A program made the position numbers and the translations under genes. The notes beneath the pieces were generated by a model. The model saw only the letters and a list, made by a program, of their open reading frames with translations. It was not told the origin of the DNA and made no database searches. Positions 1 through 12,731 of a stretch of DNA of 64,000 nt are shown here, one piece after another. Positions within the stretch are counted from its first letter, which is position 1. The number at the start of each line of letters is the position of its first letter. Origin of the DNA: Prostheceraeus crozeri (lineage: Eukaryota; Platyhelminthes; Polycladida; Euryleptidae); the NCBI GenBank assembly GCA_907163375.1, contig CAJQUW010006316.1, positions 310,001 to 374,000 on the forward strand, written 5' to 3'.

Positions 1-504
1 CTCTTATGAGCTCCGTGCATTCGGCTGGCCGGATGTACATCGACCAAACGCCTACGGCGAGAGTTGTGGAATGAATGGAATGCTCTTTTATGGGAGTCTG
101 AGACTCAGTGGACGTAGTTTTTGAATTCATGTCCGAGTGATCGTGACGACTATCTTTTTGATAGACATCAAGGGGTATTTTTTATCATTTCAATAAATAT
201 TTGATTTGAAATTTTCGTATCTGAAAGAAACATTAAAGCTACAAAAAACCAGTTTTAATGTTTACTTTTGGAGTGAAGTTACTTTAATGACTTTAGAAGT
301 TGTTTAGTTCTTGAGTCAGAATTGTGAAACATTGATCAAGTTCCTAGAAATATAAATTTCTTATATTTCTCAATACAAGCTATTCACAAATCCTGAATGT
401 AAGATGTAAGTCACGCTTAGCATCAAGTAATAGAGGTTACTAGTACGAAATGAACATGTATTATGTAACCTTGTTCTTATTACGTCTTATGTAACCCTTA
501 CTTC

Positions 505-678
505 TCCTCCCTGATGGGGGTATGAACGGTGATGACACAGCCAGACTTTTTTTCTGGAGCGTTCTGATCCTTTATCCCGGATGCCCTTCCTGCCGACTTC
601 CAATGACACTTTCGGGGCTCGACCTCAGGACCGAAAGATCGCTAGACCAAGCATTTAACCACTGTGCCACGGAGACCA
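505..678 (-). repeat. tRNA-derived SINE, copy 1
   Basis: Read on the minus strand, this starts with a tRNA-like head. It has an A-box-like stretch (TGGCACAGTGGTTAA) and a B-box-like stretch (GAGGTCGAGCCCC), followed by a body that begins GAAAGTGTCATTGGAAGTCG. The same head and body recur at 2846-3160, which shows it is a dispersed family. RNA polymerase III would be expected to transcribe an intact copy from these internal boxes. The outer 3' limit is approximate because no clear tail or target-site duplication was found. Confidence 0.75.
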
Positions 679-2845
679 CTGTAAACTTATAGTATTAGAA
701 GCAGTGCAAGTATACGATATCTTAGAAGCGTCACTGTCATTTCTTCACAGAGTAAAAAAAGAATAGAAAGTAGTATAGATTCTGCCGATATTAAGGACAC
801 ATCAAACATAGTATTCTTCGATCACTAGATCTGTTGCTTTGTGTATACTAAACCTGGAGCTAATCCTTGATAAAAATCTATTCAACAAAAAAAATTGTGA
901 ATGAATTGTCTGCGTTGCCGAATCTACCATCTTTGATACTTGTCCGGATTACTGACTCCGTTTAAGCAATCAATAATTGTTGTACACTGACTTTCAATAT
1001 GAGGCAGTCACTGTCATTAACCTCAGCTACTGACAAAGATCCATTCTGCTAAGCTCCAGTTGACATCTAATTGTGGTCAAAGACATTTATCCGAATAGAC
1101 AACTGTCAAATTTAAGTCAAACAGGAAATAATCGATATCACTTGATTGTAGTTAATTAAAGTCAAATGGAAATTATTCGATATCACTTGATTGTAGTTAA
1201 TTAAAGGCAATTGTTTTATGGAAACGCCGTTGATTAAATGACACCCACAATCTCTTTTTTAACAGTCAGATATCTATGCGCCTGCATACATGTCGGTGCT
1301 ATTCAATCTGAGAAATAAATTACCGCATTTTTATAAATCATTGCAGCAAGGCTATGCGCAAAAAACATGTACACAATTACATGGTACAGAACTCACGATT
1401 GATCTCGGCCTGCGGCCCAGAACGAACATTGAGGCATGCAGACTGACATTGCAAGGAATAGCTCAATGATTCATCACACTTTAAGTCTTCAATGCATGGA
1501 CTTGTGACGGAGTCATTTGAAGCCCTCGTTATGAGTGGCTACTCAGTTGCTTGAACTTTTAAGTACGAGGAATAACATTAGACGTTCAGTACCGGCCTCG
1601 TCATCATATCAAGCTAAAAAGTAGTAAGTGACTCAGTCAGACTTCCTCACAAGTTCAATGAGTCTTCTGTGAGTTCTTCAAAAACCTCAATGTACTTGTA
1701 TTTTAATACTAATTAAGTCAGTTTTTTGCAGACGACTGCAGAAAAATTAACGAAAATGATGTATCGATTTCATATTTTCATGACTTCAATTAATAAGAGT
1801 AAAAGAATATTATCTTTTCCAGATACATTTATTTTCTACTAAAGTACTGGCATAATTGTCTCGGAAAATATTGCATAGTACTTGCTGAGTATCGTTAAGT
1901 AATCAAATTGCTACATTATCGCGATGACATGAGAAAATCTACTCGGGCCTTAATATGTACAGCTGAAGTAAAACACGACATGCTAACCAGTGGGATAGCG
2001 ATGTCATCTCGCATTATTCAATGTGTCGGTGAAGTTATGATGAAGTACTTCCTCTACCTTGCACCTTGAAAAGCTTCTAGACACAAACACGGATATAGGA
2101 AAGCGCAAGCAATTCAAGAATTGCAATAAAGAACATAATTGGTTAAGATAATGAGTTCAAGTGGGTGTATGAACTTAGAATCCCAAACCGTCAACCTGCT
2201 TGCTCGTCGATTCAAGTAATCGCGTGCATTCCATGTAGTAACATCATGGTATTCAATCTGCGCCACCGAAAATGATTTGCATTCTGGAGTTATGTGCTCG
2301 CTTAATTAAAGACAATCAGATCACGAGACGAGCTATAAATAGAAAGAGCATTCGATAAGAAATAAACGTGAAATCAATATCAGCATCCGATCATGGAAGC
2401 TGCAATTTAATAATGTGAACGTTGAAAAATTCGCATTGAAAAGTCACATGAACCTATCGAAATTCATGCAGATAAAAATGTAAATTAAGATCTATCGTTT
2501 CATTGAAAAATGTGTTGTGATTTCAAGAAGGTTGTCTGTTATTCCGCACGCATAATCAAATAAGCGCAGGCTGATAAGTTACGTTTTCATGGACAGAAGT
2601 CTGCTGAGGTTTTCATCGGTGCATTTGGAAAATAATAGTGGTTAATCACAATTTCTGAAAAGGCAGCTAATTTGAAGGGGTTTTCTGATATTTGAGTTCC
2701 AATTGTAGCACGAGAATGTATTAAGGCTTTTCGTGTGAGTAACCGGGTATGGAAGCGCTTCGAGAGAGGCAACGCACAGGTATCCCTGCAGTATGCCAAA
2801 TGTGATCCTAAATTACAAATGCCTAAACCAACCATGCTTCTCTCA
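679..2845. other. AT-rich non-coding stretch
   Basis: I see no coding region or recognisable element here apart from a 45-bp tandem duplication (1114-1203). Stop codons are dense in all frames. Confidence 0.5.
1114..1203. repeat. 45-bp tandem duplication
   Basis: Two adjacent 45-bp units (1114-1158 and 1159-1203) share the core ATCACTTGATTGTAGTTAAT and differ at only a few bases near their starts. This is a simple local duplication that looks recent. Confidence 0.85.
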
Positions 2846-3160
2846 GTCTCCATGGCACAGTGGTTAAGTGCTTGACCTAGCGATCTTTCGGTACAGAGGT
2901 CGAGCACCGAAAGTGTCATTGGAAGTCGGCAGGAAGGGCAGCCGGTCTCCGTGGAACAGTGGTTAAGTGCTTGACCTAGCGATCTTTCGGTACAGAGGTC
3001 GAGCACCGAAAGTGTCATTGGAAGTCGGCAGGAAGGGCAGCCGGTTCAAAGGATCACAACGTTGCAGATGAAAGTCAGACTATGTCAGCACCGTCCAAGC
3101 CCCCAGTGCGGGGAATAGTTCAGTGCAATGAGAGGAATCCAAATAAAGCACAATCTATGC
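2846..3160 (+). repeat. tRNA-derived SINE, copy 2, with duplicated head
   Basis: The 99-bp head unit, containing A-box-like (TGGCACAGTGGTTAAG) and B-box-like (GAGGTCGAGCACC) stretches, occurs twice in tandem at 2846-2944 and 2945-3043. Only a couple of bases differ between the two. The body then continues once, with AAAGGATCACAACG and a segment ending near AATAAAGCACAATC. The minus-strand copy at 505-678 has a single head. Either the head was duplicated after insertion, or this is a two-headed sub-family. Confidence 0.8.
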
Positions 3161-6100
3161 GACTTTTTAATCAAGTTTGTTAAAGGCCCTTCGAACGCCA
3201 CCGACGATCGTTATCAAGACACAATGGGGGAGTAGTGACGCTAAACCGGCATTGTTTTAGGTACTTCATTTTTCTATTTGCTAATTACACACCTACTTCT
3301 GGACACACCTACTTTCTTGTTGTCTGCTAAGCAGAAACACTTCACACGCATCCATCAGGGATTCGACTCAGGAAACTCAAACATGTAGGCCGTAGTCTTA
3401 ACAATCGCACTATTATCGAAATTTTCCTTTTTTAATTGACAATGCTCTTGTGGATATGTCCCTATTTTTCACCATAGAGGATGGAACCCGCAAATTAAGA
3501 TAGGATGAAAAATGGGACCCCTAAGTGATGACAATAGCTCCTAGCCTTCTGTGCACGTTTTTGACATCTTTATCTTGTCGAACATGTGGCTAAAAGCAAT
3601 AAAAAAATGACTTACTGCATGCAAGCAAAAAAAGTCAATCGGGTTTTCATTAACGAAGATCTTTATCTTATTACCTGTCACTCATGACTTGGTCTCCGTT
3701 TATTAATCTAAATAATTCCATGTTCTCTCCTACTTATATATTTCAAGGTTTTTTCATTTGTCCTCACATTCCCTGATCAAGTCTTAGGGCTATAACACCG
3801 CTCAAACATCATCCATAAATAACCAAGTCGATGGATCACCAAGTTGATCTGTCATTTGGCATCTTACAGGGCGATCTGAAGGGCCTCTCTACAGCTCTGA
3901 AATTCGACTCAAATTAAGTCTTCTACGAATGTTGGACTTAGAAATAGACGAGTCTAGTGCAGCCATATCAGTTAACGAGTAGACTTGGATCAACTTTAAC
4001 ATATCAAAAAATTAGTGCGGTACGTTTGTTTGGATGTTTTGCGTGGAGGCCAGAGCCCTCTTTACAGAGTTCATGAAAATCATCATTATGCCATCGTGCA
4101 CATTTTGCGTAAGGGCGATTTAGTCGCTTGCTTGTACTCGCAAAGAAAACCCTAGTTCTAAGATGGCTGACACTTTGCCTTTGTGAATTGGTGCGATCTC
4201 GTTTATTGGTTCATTTGTTTGTTGTATTGTTTTCCGGAGGTAAGAGATATTTTTTCTAGTTGAAAGCAATCAGGAGTGCTGCCAACCTCCACCGCAAACG
4301 AAGTCAGGAAGCTATGGAACATGAGTCCAGTTAATCACATGTAGCAGTTAATTATTGTTGATGAATAATAGTGCTATACTGGTGATCCATTTTTTATGAA
4401 ACAATCTGTAGTTGTTACTACCAGTACTACATGACATTGTATTGAAATGCTGAAAATGCAAGACGGTTTGCCAACAACAAATGACATTTCAACAATATAC
4501 CGGTATAGACCCAGAAGATAGTATAATAGTCGATCAAGGTCGAATCACGAGAGCACGTGTGTCTATCTCTCTTTTACCTGTTAGTGAAAGGTGTGGGGAA
4601 ACCATGAGATAATGCCAAGCAAGTCGCACGAGAAAAATGGAAAAACAAAACCTGAACATGGCAGAGAATTTGATTTCTGATGGAAAACTGATTTCTGATT
4701 TGTATCAGTAATGATTTCTGAAAACATCAACTCAACATCAGATCAGCTCAGTGCGTCGCAAAAATGATTTACAGATGTTGATATCTCGGAAAGATCTGAT
4801 TATCTTTGAAAGAATGATTTGATCGGTATCAAATCATTTTTCTGTCAACTTTCTGATATCTGACAATGAAGTTTGATTAACCTTTCTTATCTCCGTTTCT
4901 CATTACATTAATTCAGCCTTTCAATGCAACGCGATGGTAAGAGATAATGTGCTCAATCTTCACTTTCTTTAACGTAACAGAATATATTCATGCATTCGAC
5001 AGCAAAACTTTGAAAGATTATATATTAATATGACGCGAAAATGATTTATTGATATTCGTCATCGTTCTATTGATCTGAAGACAAGCATCCCTTCAGCCAC
5101 GGATCTGTATGCTATCCTTATCCAGGCAAGACTTGTACGTGAATAGCCATGCCTGCAGTCGGCTAATCCGGCGACTAACTCAACTGATAAGTAGTCGGAC
5201 TCTACAACGCCTTGACTACATAAGCAGCAGATATTGTGTCGGCTTGATCGACCCACCGCTTTCAGCTCAGTCGGCGATATCTATGCAGTGATGCGGGTGC
5301 ACGTGTCCCGATCGCGTCTTGAATGAGAAAATAGAAACAGGTTCACTTCCAATACGCTCGATAAATTTATATCAGTTAGATATTCAGACTAAATACAGGA
5401 AAGTTGCCCAGCAGATAAAAATGAGAACAGAAGCCATGTAACAAACATTCTACAATATTCTGTGAAATTCACTGAATGTAGATATTGTTGACATATTTTA
5501 TTTTCCTCAATAAAATCAAGCGTTGACAGAAATATATGATAGGAACACTGAAACATTGGAGGTTATGTTCAATAGGAATTCAAAATAACAAAACTTTATA
5601 TGGGCCTCGACACAGTAAATTCGGCAGCTTTCAAAGTTAGATCTCTCGTCAAGAGGATTCCTTCTTATTTGAAGACACATAAAATTTTCGATATCAAATT
5701 TATGTTCCTCACATTCAGCTGAGTGAAAATTAAAATACATGTGATCAGCATTCAAAAAATGTATTTCCTGTCCTTCAATTACTCAAAACTCGACATGCTG
5801 AGCGGAGTCAGATACGGCTTGGGCCGACGACAGCTATCGCAGTTATTCTCTGAGATTCAGTAGTGAATAAAATAATTCTATCAACGACTTATTCCGTCTT
5901 AGTCCTAACAGAATACAGTAGTCAGCTTCTGGGCTAGGAAGTAAGTCCACAGCAGAGAGTTCACGGTAGAGATAAGCGAGGACGCTCGAAATGTGTGCAG
6001 ACTTATGATCTACAACACGTGCAGTTGAATACCTAGTTATTATCATTTTTACATGTTGGACCGCTAGATGTACTAACTTGGACGGAGATGAACTTGAGGA

Positions 6101-7186
6101 AGAAATACATGGGCTGTGTTTGAGTAGGAAAAGTTCATGTCTATCACTGAGCGTGCTTCAAGTTCGATGTTTGAGTTCAGCTATCACATCAATTGGTCAA
6201 TTTGTTTCAATAGTTATAACTCATTGATTTTTCCTAATCAACATACTCCAGGCTGGTCGATGGCATACCCGGCATGTGAAACAATCATTTGATTGCCCTT
6301 CCGCTGATTTCAGCGAGTAAATCAAATACATAAATCTTGGCATCCAAATTTTGAAGTTTCTTTCAAAACACAGCGCGGATGGTCGTATGAGGACTGTCAC
6401 TAATTTACATATGCAAGTATTGTGACGGACTACTTTCAATGTCTAATTACACATATCAGCGAGGGTCTCAAGATACGAATTACTGCAAAGCTTACCACAA
6501 AAGCGACAGAATAGAGTACACTGTTCGCCCCAAGCAGATTTGTGGAGACAAAAAAGTGGCGTGCACCGTATTGACCTAACTGTACTGTGCGTATATTTCA
6601 TAGTTTACATTGGAGTTCTTGATGCCTTGAACCTTTGCACTTGACCACTATCACACAGCCTTTGCCTCGAAATCTGATCAAAATCTTCGGAATTATTAGT
6701 AAATACAAGGCCTTAAGATATTGCAGCTAGCATATAAAAATTGAAAGAACATTTTTTCATCCAGGAATTTCCACTACGACATTTGCAAGTATAATTGTAT
6801 TTCTTTCGTTCTCGGGTCGTCGCATTTTTTAACTATGTCGTGCTATGTAATCACTAATGTAGTAAAATACTCTCCTAGCACATGAACTCGAATTGTTCAC
6901 TTTTATTGTAGCATGAATGCCATTACATGACATTTACGGACAAATTTGTTGAATATTTTCATTCAAATTAGTTTGTTACGTAACTATAACGCAAATGTTG
7001 GCCTCTACTGGTTTGTCTGGTCCTAGATCCGTCAAATGGAAGAGGACAATATGGCCGACTCTCGAGAAATTTGAAATTGATGGCCGGTAAAGGTGTGCAA
7101 AGGTGAGCACGAGCTTGTTTATGAGGAATTCTGCCTCTACTTTATTGAACAAGTCGTGATGCCAATTGCAAAAAATCATATTTTAG
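3161..7186. other. Non-coding stretch
   Basis: I recognise no gene here. Open frames are short (under 80 codons) and resemble chance. There is a cluster of TGATTTCTGA-like words at about 4670-4860, and a GC-richer, hairpin-prone patch at 5060-5330. Confidence 0.45.
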
Positions 7187-7227
7187 ATAATTTACTTTAT
7201 GCAATAGCAGAAGGCGGGAGGACCATG

Positions 7228-7400
7228 ATTCAAAAGAAGAAATGAGCAAAAACTCTCCCGAGTGAATAACTGCCGATGTTTTTATAAATTTAAAATTTTT
7301 AATTCAACATAAATTTAAAATTATACATCTTAAAATTTTATTATAAAAACATCGGCAGTTATTCACTCGGGAGAATTTTTGCTTATTTCTACTTTTGAAT
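7228..7400. mobile_element. Small fold-back MITE
   Basis: Two inverted arms of about 60 bp (7228-7290 and 7340-7400) share, for example, CTCCCGAGTGAATAACTGCC without mismatch, and they enclose an AT-rich loop. A 12-base direct repeat (ATAATTTACTTT) occurs at 7187-7198 and again at 7399-7410. It may be a target duplication, although the left copy sits about 30 bp outside the inverted arm. There is no coding capacity. The transposase superfamily cannot be assigned. Confidence 0.75.
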
Positions 7401-8142
7401 AATTTACTTTGTTTCGATCATTTTTCAGTAAGTGCTAATTGAAGCACATTTGTAAAACTAACTGATGACATGAACCAAAGAAGTTGCGTTGTAATTGGAT
7501 TTTGAATCGGGCCAAACCGAGAAATCGATATCAGTAATACCTATATTCCTTTATATATCTATAAATGATGAAAGAATAACAATTTTAGTGTGTGGCCCAG
7601 ACAGACGGGCCTCAGAGTATATTGTTTTGCGTCTACTGACAGATGGAAATAATGCACTCATAAAGACAATCCTGAAAATAACATCCAAGAATAACACAGT
7701 TCGGTGATTGAAACGGTCAGTGGCTGTCAGGAAATTCAATACTTGTTTTTCTTAACTTAAAGCACTGTCATAATACATACAAAAGAATGAAGAAAAATAT
7801 AAGTCAGAACTTTGACTTCTATTTGATCAATAAAAGCCTGTATGAGCTAGCCCATTGAACGTTAAGGGAGAATAAACTAAACTACACAACTTACAATATA
7901 AGTGACACTAGCTTGATATACTCTGTGAAAATCTCGTCTCCGAAATAACCGCAACTTAACTATCATTATGAACATGAGCGGAACAATTGAGAGAACAAAC
8001 TCATTAGATGATAGACGGTTATCGAAGCTGGTCAACTGTCATTAGCGATTGAAGAGGAAATACCGTCCAAAATCTGTCTCGATACTATTCGAAAATTTCC
8101 CCTCATGAACTTCATGTCTAGTATACAGACAAGTTATTGATA

Positions 8143-8148
8143 ACTTAC
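8143..8148 (-). other. Splice donor of the host exon
   Basis: The minus strand reads ACTG|GTAAGT, a full consensus 5' splice site. The open frame continues only about 35 codons beyond it, into ordinary AT-rich sequence, so the true protein leaves this exon here. Confidence 0.8.
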
Positions 8149-9975
8149 CAGTCGATAAGCTCCGCTTTATCTTGACACCGTCATGGTCCTCGATCACATG
8201 AGGATTGTGATCCATGTGCGGTTCACTGCTCAGGATTTGCCATAGGTCAGGATCAGATAGCATGTTTTCAGTCTCTCCTGAAAGGCAGTGTGTGATGAGC
8301 TCGTCCACGCTGCCCTGTCTGGATAGGATTGGGGCTCCGATGTGCATGCCGGCATGGCTCATTACCGTCCCCGGTGGCATCATCGAGACTATGGAAGGGG
8401 CTGCTGTGGAAACCATACAATTCGATTCCTCTGCGGAAGATCCATTCACTTCCATCTCCATTGGTTCTCCATGTACCATCTTCCAAGACCCCAGGTTTGT
8501 TAATAACGGCTCCTCCACGTTGCCACAGCGTCCGACGACGCCTGTAGATGAGGGAGCAGCAATCATCTGCGGTCGAGCTACTCTCCTATCCCTCTGGCCC
8601 TCCTCGGAATTCGGAATGCAGTTAGCGGCAGGCGATGAGAAGCCGTTGGAAAGGAATGAGCGGGAGAGATGATCCACAGATGCAGGCACCGGTGGTAGAT
8701 GATGCTCCGAGGTTGGGCACGAGTTTGTCACCGGCGTTGAGGCAGTCAAACATCGTGAGGAGGAGTGGTCAACAAAGGCCCATTCCGAGGCCATCGATCC
8801 GGCCATGGGGGACAATGAGGACAGGGAATGACTTGGCTGCTGTGAATGCGGCTGCTGCTGGTGGTAGGAGGCTGTTGTAGCAGAGGTGGGAGAGGACGTT
8901 GGATGCTGCTGTGGGGCCATCATGACTGACGGTAGAATCAAAGACTGCTGCTGGTGTTGATGATGAGGATGATGCGCTTGCTGATGATGTGCTTGTTGGT
9001 GATGCTGTTGATGAGTAAGGTCTACAGGTTGCATAGATCCAACACTGTTGCATCCGTTACTGCCATTCATATGCATATCGTTCGTGTGAGACGTGCAAAG
9101 AGCCGCTGCGGCCGCTGCAAGAGGATTATTGTAGGGAGGAATCATTCCACTGGGATTGGAATCCCCAGCCAGTATTCGATTACCACTGCTATTCATCAGA
9201 TTATTGTGGCGTGAATCCAAAATACTGTAATTACCATTTGTTAGCATTGAAGAAGAATTTGGGTTTTCCTTGGCTCCAAACAGACCAGGAGGAGGCTCTC
9301 CCGGATCGCGATGATGAGTTTGATGGGAAGAGACGGATGAGGGTGTAGAAACCATCAAGTCCATCACGCTGCGTGAGGTAGCGACATTGGACGGTGAATT
9401 CGTCTGAGGTAAAATTATAGGTGATGTGATTAATGAGTTACTGATCAGGTCATGCCCTGGATTGCTGCTGACTAGCTCCCCATTGTTGGTGGGCATATGG
9501 GAAGCCGGCAAACTCATATGACGGTGCAAGCTTGAAATCGGTGGAATGATACTGCCACTGCTGCTGCCCATACTGTTCAGAGAGGATTGCATCAAGAGAC
9601 TAGTAGGATGGTGAGAAGTCTGTTGGAGACCCAGCAAGGCCTGCTGCTGCGAGTGTTGAAGGAGATGTGGCTGTGTTTGTTGCTGTTGATGATACGGTGG
9701 AGGTTCTATTGTAGGTTCAACCTTCAACGAATGACAGGATATATCGTTGTTATTTTCAAAGTTACTGAGGCTCAATGCATGATGGATAGGCACATCCGTT
9801 GGAGAAGTTAGAAAGGAATTGAATGAATGACTAACAGCGGGTGGCGAACAGAAATCTGAGTTAAAAGACGGCGGTTGATCTTCCAAGGATGACGACGTTG
9901 ACAAACGTTGATGGAGACCATTTGAATTCGTCCCAGGCATGCCATAGGGACTCGAGCAGGTGAACATATCCTCAC
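8149..9975 (-). CDS. Internal exon of a Ser/Pro/Gln/His-rich regulator-like protein
   Basis: This is a 1827-nt open exon on the minus strand within an open frame that spans 10087-8042. The upstream edge is a pyrimidine-rich tract ending in CAG, and the downstream edge is a consensus donor (G|GTAAGT). Both junctions are phase 1, so the exon adds 609 codons and can be skipped without changing frame. The protein is low in complexity and rich in Ser, Pro, Gln, His, Asn and Met. It has a KVEP-type sumoylation-like site followed by PPPYH, a WW-domain ligand motif. A long Gln/His run lies roughly in the middle of the second half. Near the end is an acidic-hydrophobic segment (ETENMLSDPDLWQIL) that could be a transactivation motif. 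I see no folded DNA-binding domain, so it is probably the disordered activation region of a transcription factor or coactivator. The family is not recognised. Neighbouring exons were not found in the window. Confidence 0.8.
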
Positions 9976-9995
9976 CTGAAAGAGAAGAGAAGAAA
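9976..9995 (-). other. Splice acceptor of the host exon
   Basis: On the minus strand a run of C and T (TTCTTCTCTTCTCTTTCAG) immediately precedes the exon. It is a strong 3' splice site. The ATG-started frame upstream of it (10087-9976) is therefore likely intronic read-through rather than the real start of the protein. Confidence 0.75.
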
Positions 9996-10572
9996 TTATG
10001 ATTCCTGCATCTCTGATAACTAGCAGACGTACATGAATTTAAACATGGGAAACTGCGTTCGTCCTCAACATAAAATGAGAATTCCACAGATTTTATATTA
10101 GAAAAAATCGGGGATGGGAACTACGTTCAAGGGGTGCGGAGGAAAGATGAGAGGGGGTGCCAAAGCATGCTAAATATCTATGAAAGGTGCACCAATTTCA
10201 TCGTCGTGGATGCATCCTGGTACTTCGTGGGGCGGAAGCTTGAGGAAGGCGCCTGAGAGACTAATGAGGGCAAGCTTGAGGTAGATCACGTTTTTCATGA
10301 GAGCGGCTTTGAGAATGGGGAAGAGCCCCTACCTTATCATTTTTTTGACATTTGAAAATTGTCTTCACGAAAAATAGGAAATTCAAAATAACGGGAGGGG
10401 GAGCGCCGAAGAAATTACTTCAAATGAACTAATAATTGCAACCCCGAAAAAATGTAGGTTACTTTAGAAGCTAGCAGAAACTAATCAGTTTCAATCACAT
10501 TGACAATTGTAGGAGATTGAACAAATATTATTTAATTAAATACGATATTTACCATTGATCCAATCATTCCGA

Positions 10573-10645
10573 AGTAAACCAATTTCTAAGTCAAGAAACC
10601 ACTGCTTTGTAGTGCTCCATCTACAGGATACATTATTTGAACATG
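10573..10645 (+). repeat. 73-bp dispersed direct repeat, copy 1
   Basis: The segment from AGTAAACCAATTTCT to GAACATG recurs at 12021-12093 with only a few substitutions. The shared core includes AAGAAACCACTGCTTTGTAG. It could be a fragment of a SINE or of another transposon; no pol III boxes are visible. Confidence 0.75.
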
Positions 10646-12020
10646 AGCTCCCCACTTTTTTTGATCATCCCTGCCCACCCAAGGTCCTGAATTAAAGTCA
10701 TACTGGCAAGCTCAAGATGAGGAAGCCTTCACACACTTACAACTCTCACCGGTCTAGTGGTGCTTCAACAGGCGGATAGAGGCACATAGTACGCCGGACG
10801 GACGCGGATTCGTCCGGCGATGGTACCAAAAACATGGATTTCACGCATTTAGAACCGTATTGATCAACAACTGCTGCCACGGCAACGGACTAAAGTGTGG
10901 TTGACAATATCATAAAATGATAACAGAGCATGCATTGCGTCACGTAACACCATTATCACATTCAATGACAAAAGCCTTTCACATGAAGTCATTACATTAG
11001 ATTTAAAACATCAGCAGTACAGGCTTCATCAATACATGCGACGACAGTCAAACAGGGATTGTAGAGTTTCTGAAATATATCATTTATAAATTCCATCGTC
11101 ATCAAAAATCACTTCAGATGCAATATGCTTGCAATTACATGTCGTTCCTACAGACCTACTCTTGAGAAACATTTGTACAATTCAATGCTTAAATCAACAA
11201 TGAAAGTAAGAGATAAATCACAAAGCTTGAGACGTGATTGGAACACGACTTAAGATTTCACGAGAATCGAACTGACTATCGTGAGACATGAAGTTTCATA
11301 ATAAGTTCCAAAATTTAGTAAACGCTTTTTTACGCTTGAAAGATAGCACATTTGTAAATATCATTAAATTGATCTCTTCCTAAAACACATTTGCATCATG
11401 CATTAGATGTTAAGAAATATATTTTTGAAATGAGGTCACCTTTTCCATATGATTGATGCTGATTGGCAGATGACGGACATTTATACAATATCAATTCGTC
11501 AAATGTACCAACTATTGTCGATACATTGATTAAAATGGAATGTTTGATTCCATCGTATCCAACAATTATACAGCACATTCAACGCAAAACTTCAACATTG
11601 TTGTGATTGAACAAGAAATAGTTAAATCATGAGAGGGGCTTCAAACACCATACGTTGAGCATGATTCCAGACTCCCTCACTCGTGTGATAAGAATAAAGT
11701 TACCACCAGCGAAACGAATTCAATCGCTCTAAACATTTGCTTACTCATAAGGTCGTCAAAAAAGTTGGAAAGTCAGATGCAAACATCATCTGTTTATCAA
11801 ACGCATCGAAAATTCCGAAATATCATAAGTGTCTTCTTAAGTGATACCTAGACATGAGCTAAATAGATAAATTATGAAAGTTTAATGCAGCCACAATAAC
11901 TGAACAGTCGACTAGGGTTATCTAACTACGTGGATACCAAGTATCTATCACTAAGAACAGTAAGATTTGAAGTCGGACATTGTACAACGTGAGGATCAGC
12001 AAAGTTTAAAAATGAACTAA

Positions 12021-12093
12021 AGTAAACCAATTTCTTAGCCAAGAAACCACTGCTTTGTAGTGCTCCGTCTATAGGATACATGACTTGAACATG
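12021..12093 (+). repeat. 73-bp dispersed direct repeat, copy 2
   Basis: This matches 10573-10645 in the same orientation, including the AAGAAACCACTGCTTTGTAG core. The two copies are about 1.45 kb apart and may be remnants of two insertions of one family. Confidence 0.75.
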
Positions 12094-12731
12094 TTTCAGA
12101 GAAAACTATAATCACACGTTTATCAAGAAATTAACAATTGGTTAGCACCAAATTGCAGTATTTATTAATTATTGCAGGCGCACTAGCTTAGACGACAATA
12201 TATGCTAGTAATGTGCTTAAAGTAGTTTTTAATGAATACCCGCCTAACTTCTAATTAATATGAGAATTGCATGTCTTAAATTAACAACTAGTATTTTCAT
12301 GTTAAATCAATTCTACAAAACGTTCATATATTGCTTACGTCATATGTATATTTCAATTCCACAATTTTTGTAGATCATGAAAATTAAACAAACTTGGACA
12401 AGATAAGCGACACATCACTCCCCAACTAAAATTTAGTTCGTAGTTGCTCAATGGGAGCACATTTCGATAGATTACACGCATGCTGGTATGGTGAGACGGT
12501 TTCGACTAGACGCCGTGGACTCCTTCTAGACGGACGTACGTAATTCCAAATCTACACAGAAATGGGATACTGTACAAAACAAACACGGACACAACCCACA
12601 AACGTACGGGGGTAACTGCATACTACGAAATCGGTCTACTATACAACTACGCTACCGAATTAACGTCTTCCCGACGAATTACACTACATTACAATAGCTT
12701 TGCGCATTTAGCTATCAACATTCCCACTATG

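Larger units (their letters stand above)
10088..12731. other. Probable intron sequence upstream of the host exon
   Basis: No coding region is recognisable. The stretch holds two copies of a 73-bp direct repeat (10573-10645 and 12021-12093). It is otherwise AT-rich and unremarkable. Confidence 0.45.

Noticed and set aside
8214-9811. Plus-strand and alternative minus-strand frames across the host exon
   Set aside because: They are shadows of the long minus-strand exon, which has clean splice sites and a sensible, though low-complexity, protein.
9976-10087. ATG at 10087 as the start of the host protein
   Set aside because: A strong 3' splice site lies between it and the main coding part, so this leading piece is more likely intronic.
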